Notes under the pieces: generated by a model
What the model was told of the DNA's origin: nothing
Databases searched by the model: none
Seen by the model: only the letters and a program-made list of their open reading frames with translations
Program-made: the position numbers and the translations under genes
NCBI GenBank assembly: GCA_910587345.1
Contig: CAJUKH010000038.1
Coordinates: 166,284 to 230,283, forward strand
Direction: 5' to 3'
DNA from: an uncultured Oscillospiraceae bacterium
Lineage (GTDB): Bacteria; Bacillota; Clostridia; Oscillospirales; Oscillospiraceae
DNA: 64,000 bases
Shown here: positions 47,954 to 55,608 of the stretch, piece after piece
How the letters are laid out: the number at the start of each line of letters is the position of its first letter
How positions within the stretch are numbered: position 1 is the stretch's first letter

Positions 47954-47981
47954 ATAATATCATTTATAATGATACTCCCAA
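47954..47981 (-). promoter_or_regulatory. MATE promoter with palindromic operator candidate
   Basis: Minus strand TTGGGA (47981-47976), 16-base spacer, TATTAT (47959-47954). The spacer is filled by the palindrome TATCATT-TAT-AATGATA (47958-47974, plus strand reading). Confidence 0.6.
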
Positions 47982-48229
47982 AGGCCCCCGGTGAGACAAG
48001 AGCAAAACCATACAAAAATATGGGGCAGAGAGGGAGTAAATTATCCATAAAAAGCACGGACATCGTTATAAACGGCGTCCGCCTGAATGAAATCAGGGCC
48101 GTATCAGGATGCGGCGGGGGGGAAGGCTCTGCCGCAGACAGAGGAAGAGAACCGCCGTCAGGGCCGCGGTGGACAGCAGGGCGAGACAAAGCCCCCGGAA
48201 GGACGTCCATATCACCAAAAATCAAGTAA
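47982..48229. other. intergenic sequence with no gene seen
   Basis: Lies between the MATE promoter and the terminator of the SLH gene. Short open frames exist but have no ribosome site, and no RNA motif is recognised. Confidence 0.45.
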
Positions 48230-48270
48230 GTACAAAACCGCTCTTCCCACAGGGAAGAGCGGTTTTGTAC
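48230..48270. terminator. perfect 19-bp stem hairpin
   Basis: GTACAAAACCGCTCTTCCC, ACA, GGGAAGAGCGGTTTTGTAC. It lies 85 bases beyond the stop of the SLH gene at 48355. The T-run is inside the stem, so it would terminate in either direction. Confidence 0.7.
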
Positions 48271-48354
48271 TGCGCGGTGGGAAGGACTCGCAGCCCCGGC
48301 AGCCGGACCGGAAGGATGGCCCTGCTTCCACGGACGGCAGGGGCCGGGTTCAGC

Positions 48355-50580
48355 TCACTTCAACAGTTCGCACATCCGAACGATGGTGACAACGGACTGC
48401 TCCCGGGTGTAGGACTGCTGGGGGGAGAACTGGTTGTTGCCTGTGCCGCTCATGATACCGCTGAGCTGCATCTGTCCCACGGCGGCGCTCGCCCAACCGG
48501 CCACGGAGCCGTTGTCGTCAAAGGTGGGAGCGCTATCCGTCAGGGGTTTCCCCAGGGCTGCCGCCAGCCGGGAGAGCATGGTGGCGGCCTGCTCCCGGGT
48601 CAGCTGACCGTTGGGATCAAACAACTCATTTCCCACACCATTGACCACTTTGGCCGAGGCCATACGGAGAATGGCGGGGTCGGTGGTGTCGGTGAAGGTG
48701 ACGGTGGCGTCTATCGGAGCCGCGCCGCCCTTCACCTTGGTATAGAGGGCATCGGAGAGCAGGCAGAACTCCCGGCGGGTGATGGGCTGGTCGTAGGCGC
48801 TTTGCAGCTCGGCGGGCAGAAGCCCTTCCGCAATGGCCCGGTCCACAAAAACCTTGGCCCAACCGGCAGGCTCAGCGGCCCCTGTGGCGGGCTGCTGGGG
48901 GATGGGGGCCGCGCCGGGGGCATAGACGGCTTCAAACTCATAGTTGTCCCGGATGTTGGAGATGGTGTAGGTGTTGTTCACAAGGCCGCTTGTCCCCACG
49001 CTCTTGCCGTTGATCTTGATGTCGGAGACATGGTAGGCGGTGGAGTCGTAGGGGGTCATGACAAAGGTGACGCTGCTGCCCTCCTTGGCCGTGAAGCGGC
49101 TGTTGCCGCTGTAAGGGTCCCGGCTGATCCCGTCGGAGGTCTTTACGGTGCCGTAGCTATTGTCGCTCATGTTTGCGATTTCATAGCCCCCATCGTAGAG
49201 ATATTTGATGGACAGGGGGATGTCGGCGGTGATGGTATTCCGCTCTTTGGAGTCCGGGTAATAGGCGGTGAACTTCAGCACACCCTCCACCACGCCGGGA
49301 CTCCAGCTTCCGGAGTCCGCCCATACGATCACCTCGGTGGATTCGCCAGCCTTCACCATTCTGTAGTCAGAGCCGATAGTAGTCTTAAAGATCCTGTCTT
49401 TGTCCTTCCGGCTGGAGGCGGAGGTGTCCACCTCCGCCTCCAGCCGGAAGGGAAAGCTGCCCTGGTTGGTAATGGTGATGGTCTCTTTCTCTGCTTTGTG
49501 AAAGCCCGCACCCTCAAAGGGAACATCCGAGACGCCGAAATCTATGGAGCCGGCGCTGATGGTCCAGTCGATGTCCCCCTCCTCCGCATCGGACAGATCT
49601 TTGACCTCGTAATCCACAGTGAGAAAGTCCGAAATGTTCAGGGAGGTGCCGGACTTGCCCACGCCAAAGCCGCCGCCCACTGTGCCGGCCCAGGCGCGGC
49701 CGTCCAGCAGGAGTCTGGCCTCCATATGGGCGGTGCCGGAGGCCGCGTCCCATGTATCAAGGCGCACCTTGAGGTCTCTGGACTCTCCGGGGGCCAGATC
49801 CTTACTGCCGTAGTCGTAGACATGCAGCACTTTGTCGTCGCATTTAAGCCCGCCCCGGTAGTCGAGGTCCACGGAGTGGCTGCCGTTGTTGGTAATGGTG
49901 ATGGTGATGGGGTCCACCTTGTCTCCCACAAAGCAGGAGCCAAAGTCCACATAGCTGGGGCTGATGGAAATGCCATACTGGCTTTTGGCCTCGCTGGGGG
50001 AGAGGGTACCGGCGTCGTCGCTGGCGTCGCTGCCGGAGGAGGTGCCGCCGGGCTGGGTCTGGACGCCTTGATAGCGGTTGCCCCACTCGTCCACAAACAA
50101 ATTGTCGCCGTAGTTGCCGGAGCCGGAGGAGGACTTGGACTCCACCAGGGTGAATTGGGGCAGGAACTGGATCATACTTTCCACAGGTGCATCGTCAAAA
50201 AGGATATAGAAGAAATCCTCGTATGCCTTACAGTCCATACCTTCGGGGACGGTGTACTGAATGGTCACGTCGGCGCTGTCCCCAGGCTGGATGGAGATGG
50301 CCGGCTGATAGTAGCGAAGGCCGTTGCCTATGCCCTCCCCGGCTTCGGAGGTCAAGGCCTGGGAACCGGTGTTCTCAATGGAGATGACAAAACTGCCGCA
50401 CTTGACCTTTTCCGTCCCGTCATAGGAGATATCTCCCAGGTCAATGACTTTCTCGCTGGTAGTGTAACCCCAGCCGTCGTCGTCCGGGCCATAGCGGTTC
50501 CCCGCCGCCAGAGCGGAAACGGGCAGCAGGCCAAGACACAGGGTCAGGGCCAGAAAGATGGATAGAATACGTTTTTTCAT
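48355..50580 (-). CDS. large secreted protein with Ig-like/ASPM-type repeats and C-terminal SLH domains
   Basis: 741 residues. Signal peptide 1-26 (ending ALAAG). Residues about 40-460 contain beta-sandwich repeats of the choice-of-anchor type (SYVDFGSCFVGDKVDPITIT; SIDFGVSDVPFEGAGFHKAE), then a region of about 80 residues and three SLH repeats near 565-741 (including DPNGQLTREQAATMLSRLAA and FSPQQSYTREQSVVTIVRMC). It should be secreted and bound to the cell wall. ATG 50580 follows AAAGGAG. Third gene of a minus-strand operon behind the HTH and stalk-protein genes. Confidence 0.85.
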   Translation of the reverse strand: MKKRILSIFLALTLCLGLLPVSALAAGNRYGPDDDGWGYTTSEKVIDLGDISYDGTEKVKCGSFVISIENTGSQALTSEAGEGIGNGLRYYQPAISIQPGDSADVTIQYTVPEGMDCKAYEDFFYILFDDAPVESMIQFLPQFTLVESKSSSGSGNYGDNLFVDEWGNRYQGVQTQPGGTSSGSDASDDAGTLSPSEAKSQYGISISPSYVDFGSCFVGDKVDPITITITNNGSHSVDLDYRGGLKCDDKVLHVYDYGSKDLAPGESRDLKVRLDTWDAASGTAHMEARLLLDGRAWAGTVGGGFGVGKSGTSLNISDFLTVDYEVKDLSDAEEGDIDWTISAGSIDFGVSDVPFEGAGFHKAEKETITITNQGSFPFRLEAEVDTSASSRKDKDRIFKTTIGSDYRMVKAGESTEVIVWADSGSWSPGVVEGVLKFTAYYPDSKERNTITADIPLSIKYLYDGGYEIANMSDNSYGTVKTSDGISRDPYSGNSRFTAKEGSSVTFVMTPYDSTAYHVSDIKINGKSVGTSGLVNNTYTISNIRDNYEFEAVYAPGAAPIPQQPATGAAEPAGWAKVFVDRAIAEGLLPAELQSAYDQPITRREFCLLSDALYTKVKGGAAPIDATVTFTDTTDPAILRMASAKVVNGVGNELFDPNGQLTREQAATMLSRLAAALGKPLTDSAPTFDDNGSVAGWASAAVGQMQLSGIMSGTGNNQFSPQQSYTREQSVVTIVRMCELLK

Positions 50581-50643
50581 GGTAGTGCTCTCCTTTCTGC
50601 TGCGCCGTCGGAAATCCTCTGTCCGGACGGGGGTTTCGATCTC

Positions 50644-51915
50644 TTATTTAATAGAGGTGCCGATGTCCAGATTGTAGGTCTGGCCGGGTTCCAGATCAAA
50701 GATAAGGGCCTCCACATTGCGGAACTTATCCCCGGCAGAGAGGATGGGAGAGTAGGCGGAGCCGCTGTCGATCTTGTACCCCTCGTCGTCCGTCAGCGTC
50801 CAGATGACCTCGCAGTTGGTGTCGGTGTTGGTATAGCGGCCCGTGCATTCGCCGGTGAAGGACAGAGTCACGGTGACCTCGTTGCTGTATTCGTAGTATT
50901 CCTGCTTCACATCAATGGCAGTGATCTGATAGGTGGCCACCAGCTTGTCGTCCCAGTCGTGCTCCTGCACTGTAATGGGGGTGGAGGGCAGATTGATGGT
51001 GACGCCGTGGGTGGCCAGAGTCTGGGCCTGCTTGGCGGCGTCAACGGCGGCCTTGGTGGTCAGCTCCACACTGCTGGCCCGGATATTGGCCACGGTGTGG
51101 GTCTGGTTGCTGATGGTCTTGTAGGAGTAAGGGCCGATGACGGTGCCGCTGATCAGGACGTAATCATCCTCGGCCAGATTGGTTTGGGCGTTCAGGGTGA
51201 TGTAGGTGTTGACCTCGTCAGGGCCGGCGTTGACCTGAAGGTACATTCCCCCCTGAGGAATGTTGAAGATCTTGGCGGGCATCTTATCTACATACTGGCC
51301 CACATAGTAGTTGGGATTTTTCAGCATCCGGCTGATCTCATTTTCGGGAACGGTGACGAGAGTGGGCTCGGGAGTAGGCTCAGGGGTGGGCACAGGAGTC
51401 TGGCTGGAGCCGGTCTCGATGAAGATACCCTTCTCGGCGGACCAGTCTACCCGGAAGCCCAGGGCGGTCCCCAGATCCCGCAGCTTGTAGTAGGTGTAGG
51501 CCCCTCCGTCGTCATCCAGAAGGACGATGGCCTCCAGAGCGGCCGGGGCGCCGTTGATGTTGGTAGGGGCAGTGGCGGGGGAATAGGCCCGGTTGCCAGA
51601 GAAGGGCGTTTTCATCTCCGAGCCATTAGAAGTGTAGCTTTTCCCGGTCTCAATGTTCACCGCGCCGTTCCAACCCACCTCAAACTGGACGGCGGTCCCC
51701 TGCAGGACCTGGGCCACATCCCGGAGCTTCACATAGTTGGTGTCATTTCCATTGGCGTCCTTCAAGGCATACGCCTGAAAGGTGACCGTGCTGCCGTTCA
51801 CCAGGACAGCCTGGGTGGACGCATAAGCGGTGCCCCCTTCGGCAGCTCCGGCGGGTACGGTCAGCAGGGAAAGGCTCAATGCGAGCGCAAGGGTGAGAGA
51901 AAGGGCTTTTTTCAT
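50644..51915 (-). CDS. secreted stalk-domain (copper amine oxidase N-like) protein
   Basis: 423 residues. Signal peptide 1-24 (ending PAGAAE). Residues about 30-165 resemble the copper-amine-oxidase N-terminal stalk repeat (TNYVKLRDVAQVLQGTAVQF; YYKLRDLGTALGFRVDW). A Pro/Thr linker (TPVPTPEPTPEPT) leads to an unidentified C-terminal region of about 240 residues. ATG 51915 follows AGGAGGAAACC. It lies 17 bases behind the HTH gene and 63 bases before the SLH gene, in one operon. Confidence 0.8.
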   Translation of the reverse strand: MKKALSLTLALALSLSLLTVPAGAAEGGTAYASTQAVLVNGSTVTFQAYALKDANGNDTNYVKLRDVAQVLQGTAVQFEVGWNGAVNIETGKSYTSNGSEMKTPFSGNRAYSPATAPTNINGAPAALEAIVLLDDDGGAYTYYKLRDLGTALGFRVDWSAEKGIFIETGSSQTPVPTPEPTPEPTLVTVPENEISRMLKNPNYYVGQYVDKMPAKIFNIPQGGMYLQVNAGPDEVNTYITLNAQTNLAEDDYVLISGTVIGPYSYKTISNQTHTVANIRASSVELTTKAAVDAAKQAQTLATHGVTINLPSTPITVQEHDWDDKLVATYQITAIDVKQEYYEYSNEVTVTLSFTGECTGRYTNTDTNCEVIWTLTDDEGYKIDSGSAYSPILSAGDKFRNVEALIFDLEPGQTYNLDIGTSIK

Positions 51916-51932
51916 GTTGGGTTTCCTCCTGT

Positions 51933-52358
51933 TTAAAATAAAGTTTTTTCGCCCTCGGTGAAGAGCTTGTCATTGATTTGGGACAGGCTGGTGTGGTGGA
52001 TAATGCCGTGGATGATGATGGCGTCCCGCTTGTTGGCGGGATAGAGCTGGGCATAGATGGCCTGCTTCAAAAGCCGCTGGGTCTCCTCCAAAGTGGCCTC
52101 CAGCCCGATACACAGGCACAAAAGCCGGTCCCGGCTGGGGGTGCGGCGGCCGGAAAAGACCTGATGGACATAGACCTCGCTCATGCCTGCCTGCTTGGCA
52201 AGGGCCGCCTTGGAGAGCGACTTGCGTTCATAAAGCTCTCCCAACAGCTCAATGACGGTTTTATCTACAAAAAGAGCCTCATTTTCCTTGATGTAGGCGT
52301 CCAGATCGGCCTCGCTCATCAGCTCCCGCTTCAGATCATCGGTGGTTTTTTCCTTCAT
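51933..52358 (-). CDS. HTH (XRE-like) DNA-binding regulator
   Basis: 141 residues. The central helix-turn-helix is LSKAALAKQAGMSEVYVHQVFSGRRTP (read as LSKAALAKQAGMSEVYVHQV and then FSGRRTPSRD). The C-terminal 40 residues (about 100-141, with IIIHGIIHHTSLSQIND) are not part of the standard XRE fold and may sense or dimerise. ATG 52358 has an excellent GGAGGTGAT. First gene of the operon that includes the two surface proteins, and divergent from the kinase with a 61-base gap. Confidence 0.85.
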   Translation of the reverse strand: MKEKTTDDLKRELMSEADLDAYIKENEALFVDKTVIELLGELYERKSLSKAALAKQAGMSEVYVHQVFSGRRTPSRDRLLCLCIGLEATLEETQRLLKQAIYAQLYPANKRDAIIIHGIIHHTSLSQINDKLFTEGEKTLF

Positions 52359-52373
52359 TTACATCACCTCCAC

Positions 52374-52402
52374 TTTACTTTTTATTTGGAATCTTCTATA
52401 AT
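52374..52402 (+). promoter_or_regulatory. promoter for the kinase gene
   Basis: TTTACT (52374-52379), 17-base spacer, TATAAT (52397-52402), only 18 bases before the ATG, so the leader is very short. Confidence 0.7.
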
Positions 52403-52419
52403 AATTTACAGGATTTTTA

Positions 52420-53172
52420 ATGATAAAACAATATGCTGGCTGCATAGTAAAGCGTTTTTTTGAGGTGATCCCCATTTATACCTGGCTTTCACAGACGATT
52501 CAGGCGGAATACGAGGAAATTGCCTTGCTCAAGGAGAGCCCCCGGGGGAGCGTGCGCTCCATCCGCCATAAGGCCACCGGGCGGCAGTTCATCCTCCGGC
52601 GGTTCGCTGGGAACCCGGAGGTCTATCAAAAGCTGCTGGAGGTCTCCTGCCCCAACCTGCCCGCGGTGTATGAGGTGGCGGTGGGGGAGACGGACAATCT
52701 GGTGCTGGAGGAGTTTATCCAGGGGGATACCCTGGGCTTTCTTTTGGGGGAAAGCCTGTTTACCCCCGAGGAGACCCGGCGGATCGTAAAGCAGCTCTGC
52801 CGGGGGCTGTGGGTCCTCCATTCTCTGACCGCTGTCCACCGGGACATCAAGCCGGAAAATGTGATCCTCCGGGGCTCGGACGCCATCCTCATCGACTTCG
52901 ACGCTGCCCGGCTCCACAAGGAGACCCATGATACCGACACCCAGATCCTGGGGACCACGGGCTTTGCCGCGCCGGAGCAATACGGCCTTTCCCAGTCTGA
53001 CCTGCGGACTGATATATACTCCCTGGGTATCCTCATCAACGTGATGCTCACCGGGGAGCACCCCTCCAAAAAGCAGGCGGAGGGTAAGCTGGGCCGGGTG
53101 GTGGAGCGGTGTACCCATGTGAACCCGGAAAAGCGGTATAAAAATGTGCTTCGGCTGATGGAGGAGCTTTGA
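52420..53172 (+). CDS. Hanks-type Ser/Thr protein kinase with an atypical ATP site
   Basis: 250 residues, essentially a bare kinase domain with no membrane helix, PASTA or sensor domain. Catalytic loop HRDIKPEN (His140, Asp142, Asn147), metal-binding DFD (Asp159) and APE are intact. In the place of the VAIK lysine the sequence is FILR, so Arg60 replaces the usual lysine, and the glycine loop is weak (ESPRGSVRSIRHK). Activity may be low or unusual. ATG 52420 has AGGA at a short distance. The stop is one base before the start of the zinc ribbon/beta-helix gene, so the two are coupled. Confidence 0.85.
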   Translation: MIKQYAGCIVKRFFEVIPIYTWLSQTIQAEYEEIALLKESPRGSVRSIRHKATGRQFILRRFAGNPEVYQKLLEVSCPNLPAVYEVAVGETDNLVLEEFIQGDTLGFLLGESLFTPEETRRIVKQLCRGLWVLHSLTAVHRDIKPENVILRGSDAILIDFDAARLHKETHDTDTQILGTTGFAAPEQYGLSQSDLRTDIYSLGILINVMLTGEHPSKKQAEGKLGRVVERCTHVNPEKRYKNVLRLMEEL

Positions 53173-53173
53173 G

Positions 53174-54433
53174 ATGGAGAAACGATGCCCCCACTGCGGC
53201 GCACCCTTACCCCAGGAGGCCGCTTTCTGCCCCCACTGCGCCCAAAGCGTCAACCGGCGGGTCCAGGCGAAGGTCCCTGTGCCTTTTCCATGGCGGAAGG
53301 CGCTGCATTTCGGCCTGCCTGTGCTGGTCATTCTGGGCCTTCTGCTGGGCCGGTATCTTGCCACCCGGCCCAGAATCTACGATGACGGCGGCACGGCCAC
53401 GGTGACCTATACGGACAGGGACGGCAGCTATCAGCTTTTGCTGAGCTGGAGCAATACCCGCTTTACCCCGGCCCCTACGCTCCATCAGAACGCCGAAGAA
53501 AACGGGGAGTACCGTTTCCCCATCTGTCTGTTTATCAACTACACCGAAAATGACGCCAATGCCGCCAACACCTTTCTCGGTAAGGTGGAGAGCGTCACCG
53601 CCCAATTTGGTCTCCCTGAGGACGAGGATGGGTACATCACCTACACCGACCCTGCGCCCCATGGATACTGCCCGGAGGCGGCCATGGTCAGTTTTGTCGA
53701 CTTTCTGGGCCGGGACAACCAAGCCCAGGGCACATGGACCATCACCATGAAAAACGGGGATGTGATCCGGCTGCACCAGACGCTGGAGGTCCACCTCATC
53801 AGGACGCTGGATTACTACCCGGAGGACTATGCCATGGGGACTGCCGGGGAGCTGCAGGCCCTTATCGACGAGATTGGCGAGACGGCGGACCCCTCTGCGG
53901 TGGTGAATATCCATCTTCCAGCAGTAACCTACGAGGGGGAACTCACCATCGGCAAGCGGCCGGTGAACCTACTGGGCAGCACTGAGGGGGAAGAACGGAC
54001 CGTTTTCACCGGCACGCTGCGCATCACCACCGGGGCCAACGGCAGGATCAATGAGATCAGCGACATTGACTTTGTGGGCAGCGGCAGAGAGAATGTGGGG
54101 ATTACCGCCGCCGCCCGGGTCCACCTGATGGGCTGCACCTTTACCGGCTGGAGGACCGCTGTGCTGCCCCACGGCTATTCCTGGCTGAATTTCCGTTATT
54201 GCGCGTTTATGGACAACGAGGTGGGTTTCCACTTCAACGCCAGCCAGAGCAATGTGACCCACTCCCAGTTTGACGGCAACCGCTTCACGGAAAACGGCAC
54301 CGCCATTCTCTGGGAGGGAACGCCAGTGGATATAGCCATCAGCTTCCCGGAGAGCGTCTTTGCCCACAATGGCGCCGACATCGACAACCGCAGCGGCCAG
54401 AGCATCGACATCTCTCAGGCGGTATTTGAATAA
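53174..54433 (+). CDS. zinc ribbon / membrane helix / extracellular beta-helix protein
   Basis: 419 residues. Cys5, Cys8, Cys19 and Cys22 form a cytoplasmic zinc ribbon; a membrane helix follows at about residues 45-63; the remaining 350 residues are extracytoplasmic. The last 160 residues (from about 255) have the rung pattern of a right-handed parallel beta-helix (VHLMGCTFTGWRTAV; VTHSQFDGNRFTENGTAILW). It is translated with the kinase (stop and start one base apart), so it is the likely membrane partner, placing a zinc ribbon inside next to the kinase and a surface domain outside (inference). Confidence 0.8.
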   Translation: MEKRCPHCGAPLPQEAAFCPHCAQSVNRRVQAKVPVPFPWRKALHFGLPVLVILGLLLGRYLATRPRIYDDGGTATVTYTDRDGSYQLLLSWSNTRFTPAPTLHQNAEENGEYRFPICLFINYTENDANAANTFLGKVESVTAQFGLPEDEDGYITYTDPAPHGYCPEAAMVSFVDFLGRDNQAQGTWTITMKNGDVIRLHQTLEVHLIRTLDYYPEDYAMGTAGELQALIDEIGETADPSAVVNIHLPAVTYEGELTIGKRPVNLLGSTEGEERTVFTGTLRITTGANGRINEISDIDFVGSGRENVGITAAARVHLMGCTFTGWRTAVLPHGYSWLNFRYCAFMDNEVGFHFNASQSNVTHSQFDGNRFTENGTAILWEGTPVDIAISFPESVFAHNGADIDNRSGQSIDISQAVFE

Positions 54434-54486
54434 GAGGGCAATGCCTATATAAAACCCCCAGAAATCAAAGGATTTCTGGGGGTTTT

Positions 54487-54562
54487 TGGAGCTACTGGCC
54501 GGACTTGAACCGGCGACCTGCTGATTACGAATCAGCTGCTCTACCAACTGAGCCACAGTAGC
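54487..54562 (-). tRNA. tRNA-Thr (anticodon CGT)
   Basis: Minus strand reads GCTACTGTGGCTCAGTTGGT and on through anticodon loop TTCGTAA, T arm GCCGGTTCAAGTCCGGC and acceptor CAGTAGC, T, CCA. All arms pair; the CCA tail is encoded. Confidence 0.95.
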
Positions 54563-54595
54563 AAATGTGAAATTGTACGGACTTTGCAGGGTGGG

Positions 54596-54669
54596 GAGAA
54601 ATGTCCCCTCACGGACAGCCACTGACTTCTCATTACAAATGAGCTGCTCTGCCATTGAGCCGCATCAGC
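54596..54669 (-). pseudogene. decayed tRNA-Thr (anticodon TGT) remnant
   Basis: Minus strand: GCTGATG-CG-GCTC-AATGGCA-GAGC-A-GCTCA, anticodon loop TTTGTAA, TGAGA. The acceptor 5' strand, D arm and anticodon arm are tRNA-like, but the T loop lacks TTC (TGTCC-GTGAGG-GGACA) and the 3' acceptor strand does not pair. It is directly upstream of tRNA-Thr(CGT) in the same direction. Confidence 0.75.
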
Positions 54670-54755
54670 AACGCCGCGGCGGGATCGGTGTTGCGATTAG
54701 AAAGTATAGCACATTTCCACTCCTTCGTCAATGCCCAAAAAAGAGAAGAGTTTGG

Positions 54756-54784
54756 TTGAACTTCTGGGCCTGCCATGGTAAAAT
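54756..54784 (+). promoter_or_regulatory. promoter for the methyltransferase gene
   Basis: TTGAAC (54756-54761), 17-base spacer, TGG-TAAAAT (-10 at 54779-54784) with an extended -10. Confidence 0.7.
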
Positions 54785-54819
54785 CAAGGCAATGGGAAAC
54801 AGGCTGGAGGAGGTGGGTC

Positions 54820-55590
54820 ATGGAACTGCGGGAGATTTTTAACCGGGACGAGGCGGATTATGACCGCTACCGCCCCGGCTATCCGGCGGAGGTTTTTACC
54901 GCCATTCGGGATTATACCGGGGTGGGACAGGACGGTGTTGCGGTGGAGATCGGTCCGGGGACCGGTCAGGCCACGGGGCCGATGCTGGCCATGGGCTGCC
55001 GGGTGACGGCGGTGGAGTTGGGGGACCGGCTGGCCGCTTTTCTGGGGGAGAAATACCCCACGGACCGGCTTCGGGTGGTGCAGGGAGATTTTATGGAATG
55101 GACGGCAGAGGAGCCTGCCGACCTTGTCTATTCCGCTACCGCCTTTCACTGGCTGCCGGCACCGGAGAGTTACCGGAAGGTTTTTGAGATCCTGCGCCCC
55201 GGTGGGGCGGCGGCCATCTTCCGCAACCATCCCTATCCCGCCCGAATGGAGGATGAGAGCAACCGGGTCAACGAGCGGGTCTATCAAAAATACCGCCCCC
55301 GGGATATCTGTCCGCCGGAGTTTTCCGCAGACGACTGCCGGCCTATGCTGGAGGCGTTGAAGGCGGCGGGGTTTCAGGATGTGGAGGCCCGGCTGTTTCA
55401 CCGGGTGCGGCAGTTGACCACACAGCAGTATATCGGTCTTTTGAGGACCTACTCCGACCATCGGGCCATGCCTGAGGAGATGCGGCGGGCCTTTGAGGCG
55501 GAAATGGCCCGGGAACTGGATAAGATAGGCGGAGAGATCCGCATTTACGACACCATAGACCTCTATCTGGCCCGGCGGCCGGAACTTTGA
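54820..55590 (+). CDS. class I SAM-dependent methyltransferase
   Basis: 256 residues with the SAM-binding motif I AVEIGPGTGQATGPM, motif II DLVYSATAFHWLPAPE and a glycine-rich stretch ILRPGGAAAIFRNH. The acceptor is unknown; the HWLP region suits small-molecule methyltransferases of the UbiE/Tam type. ATG 54820 follows GGAGGAGGTGGGTC. Probably co-transcribed with malQ 18 bases downstream, although the products are unrelated. Confidence 0.85.
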   Translation: MELREIFNRDEADYDRYRPGYPAEVFTAIRDYTGVGQDGVAVEIGPGTGQATGPMLAMGCRVTAVELGDRLAAFLGEKYPTDRLRVVQGDFMEWTAEEPADLVYSATAFHWLPAPESYRKVFEILRPGGAAAIFRNHPYPARMEDESNRVNERVYQKYRPRDICPPEFSADDCRPMLEALKAAGFQDVEARLFHRVRQLTTQQYIGLLRTYSDHRAMPEEMRRAFEAEMARELDKIGGEIRIYDTIDLYLARRPEL

Positions 55591-55608
55591 CGGATGGGAT
55601 GGATGGAT

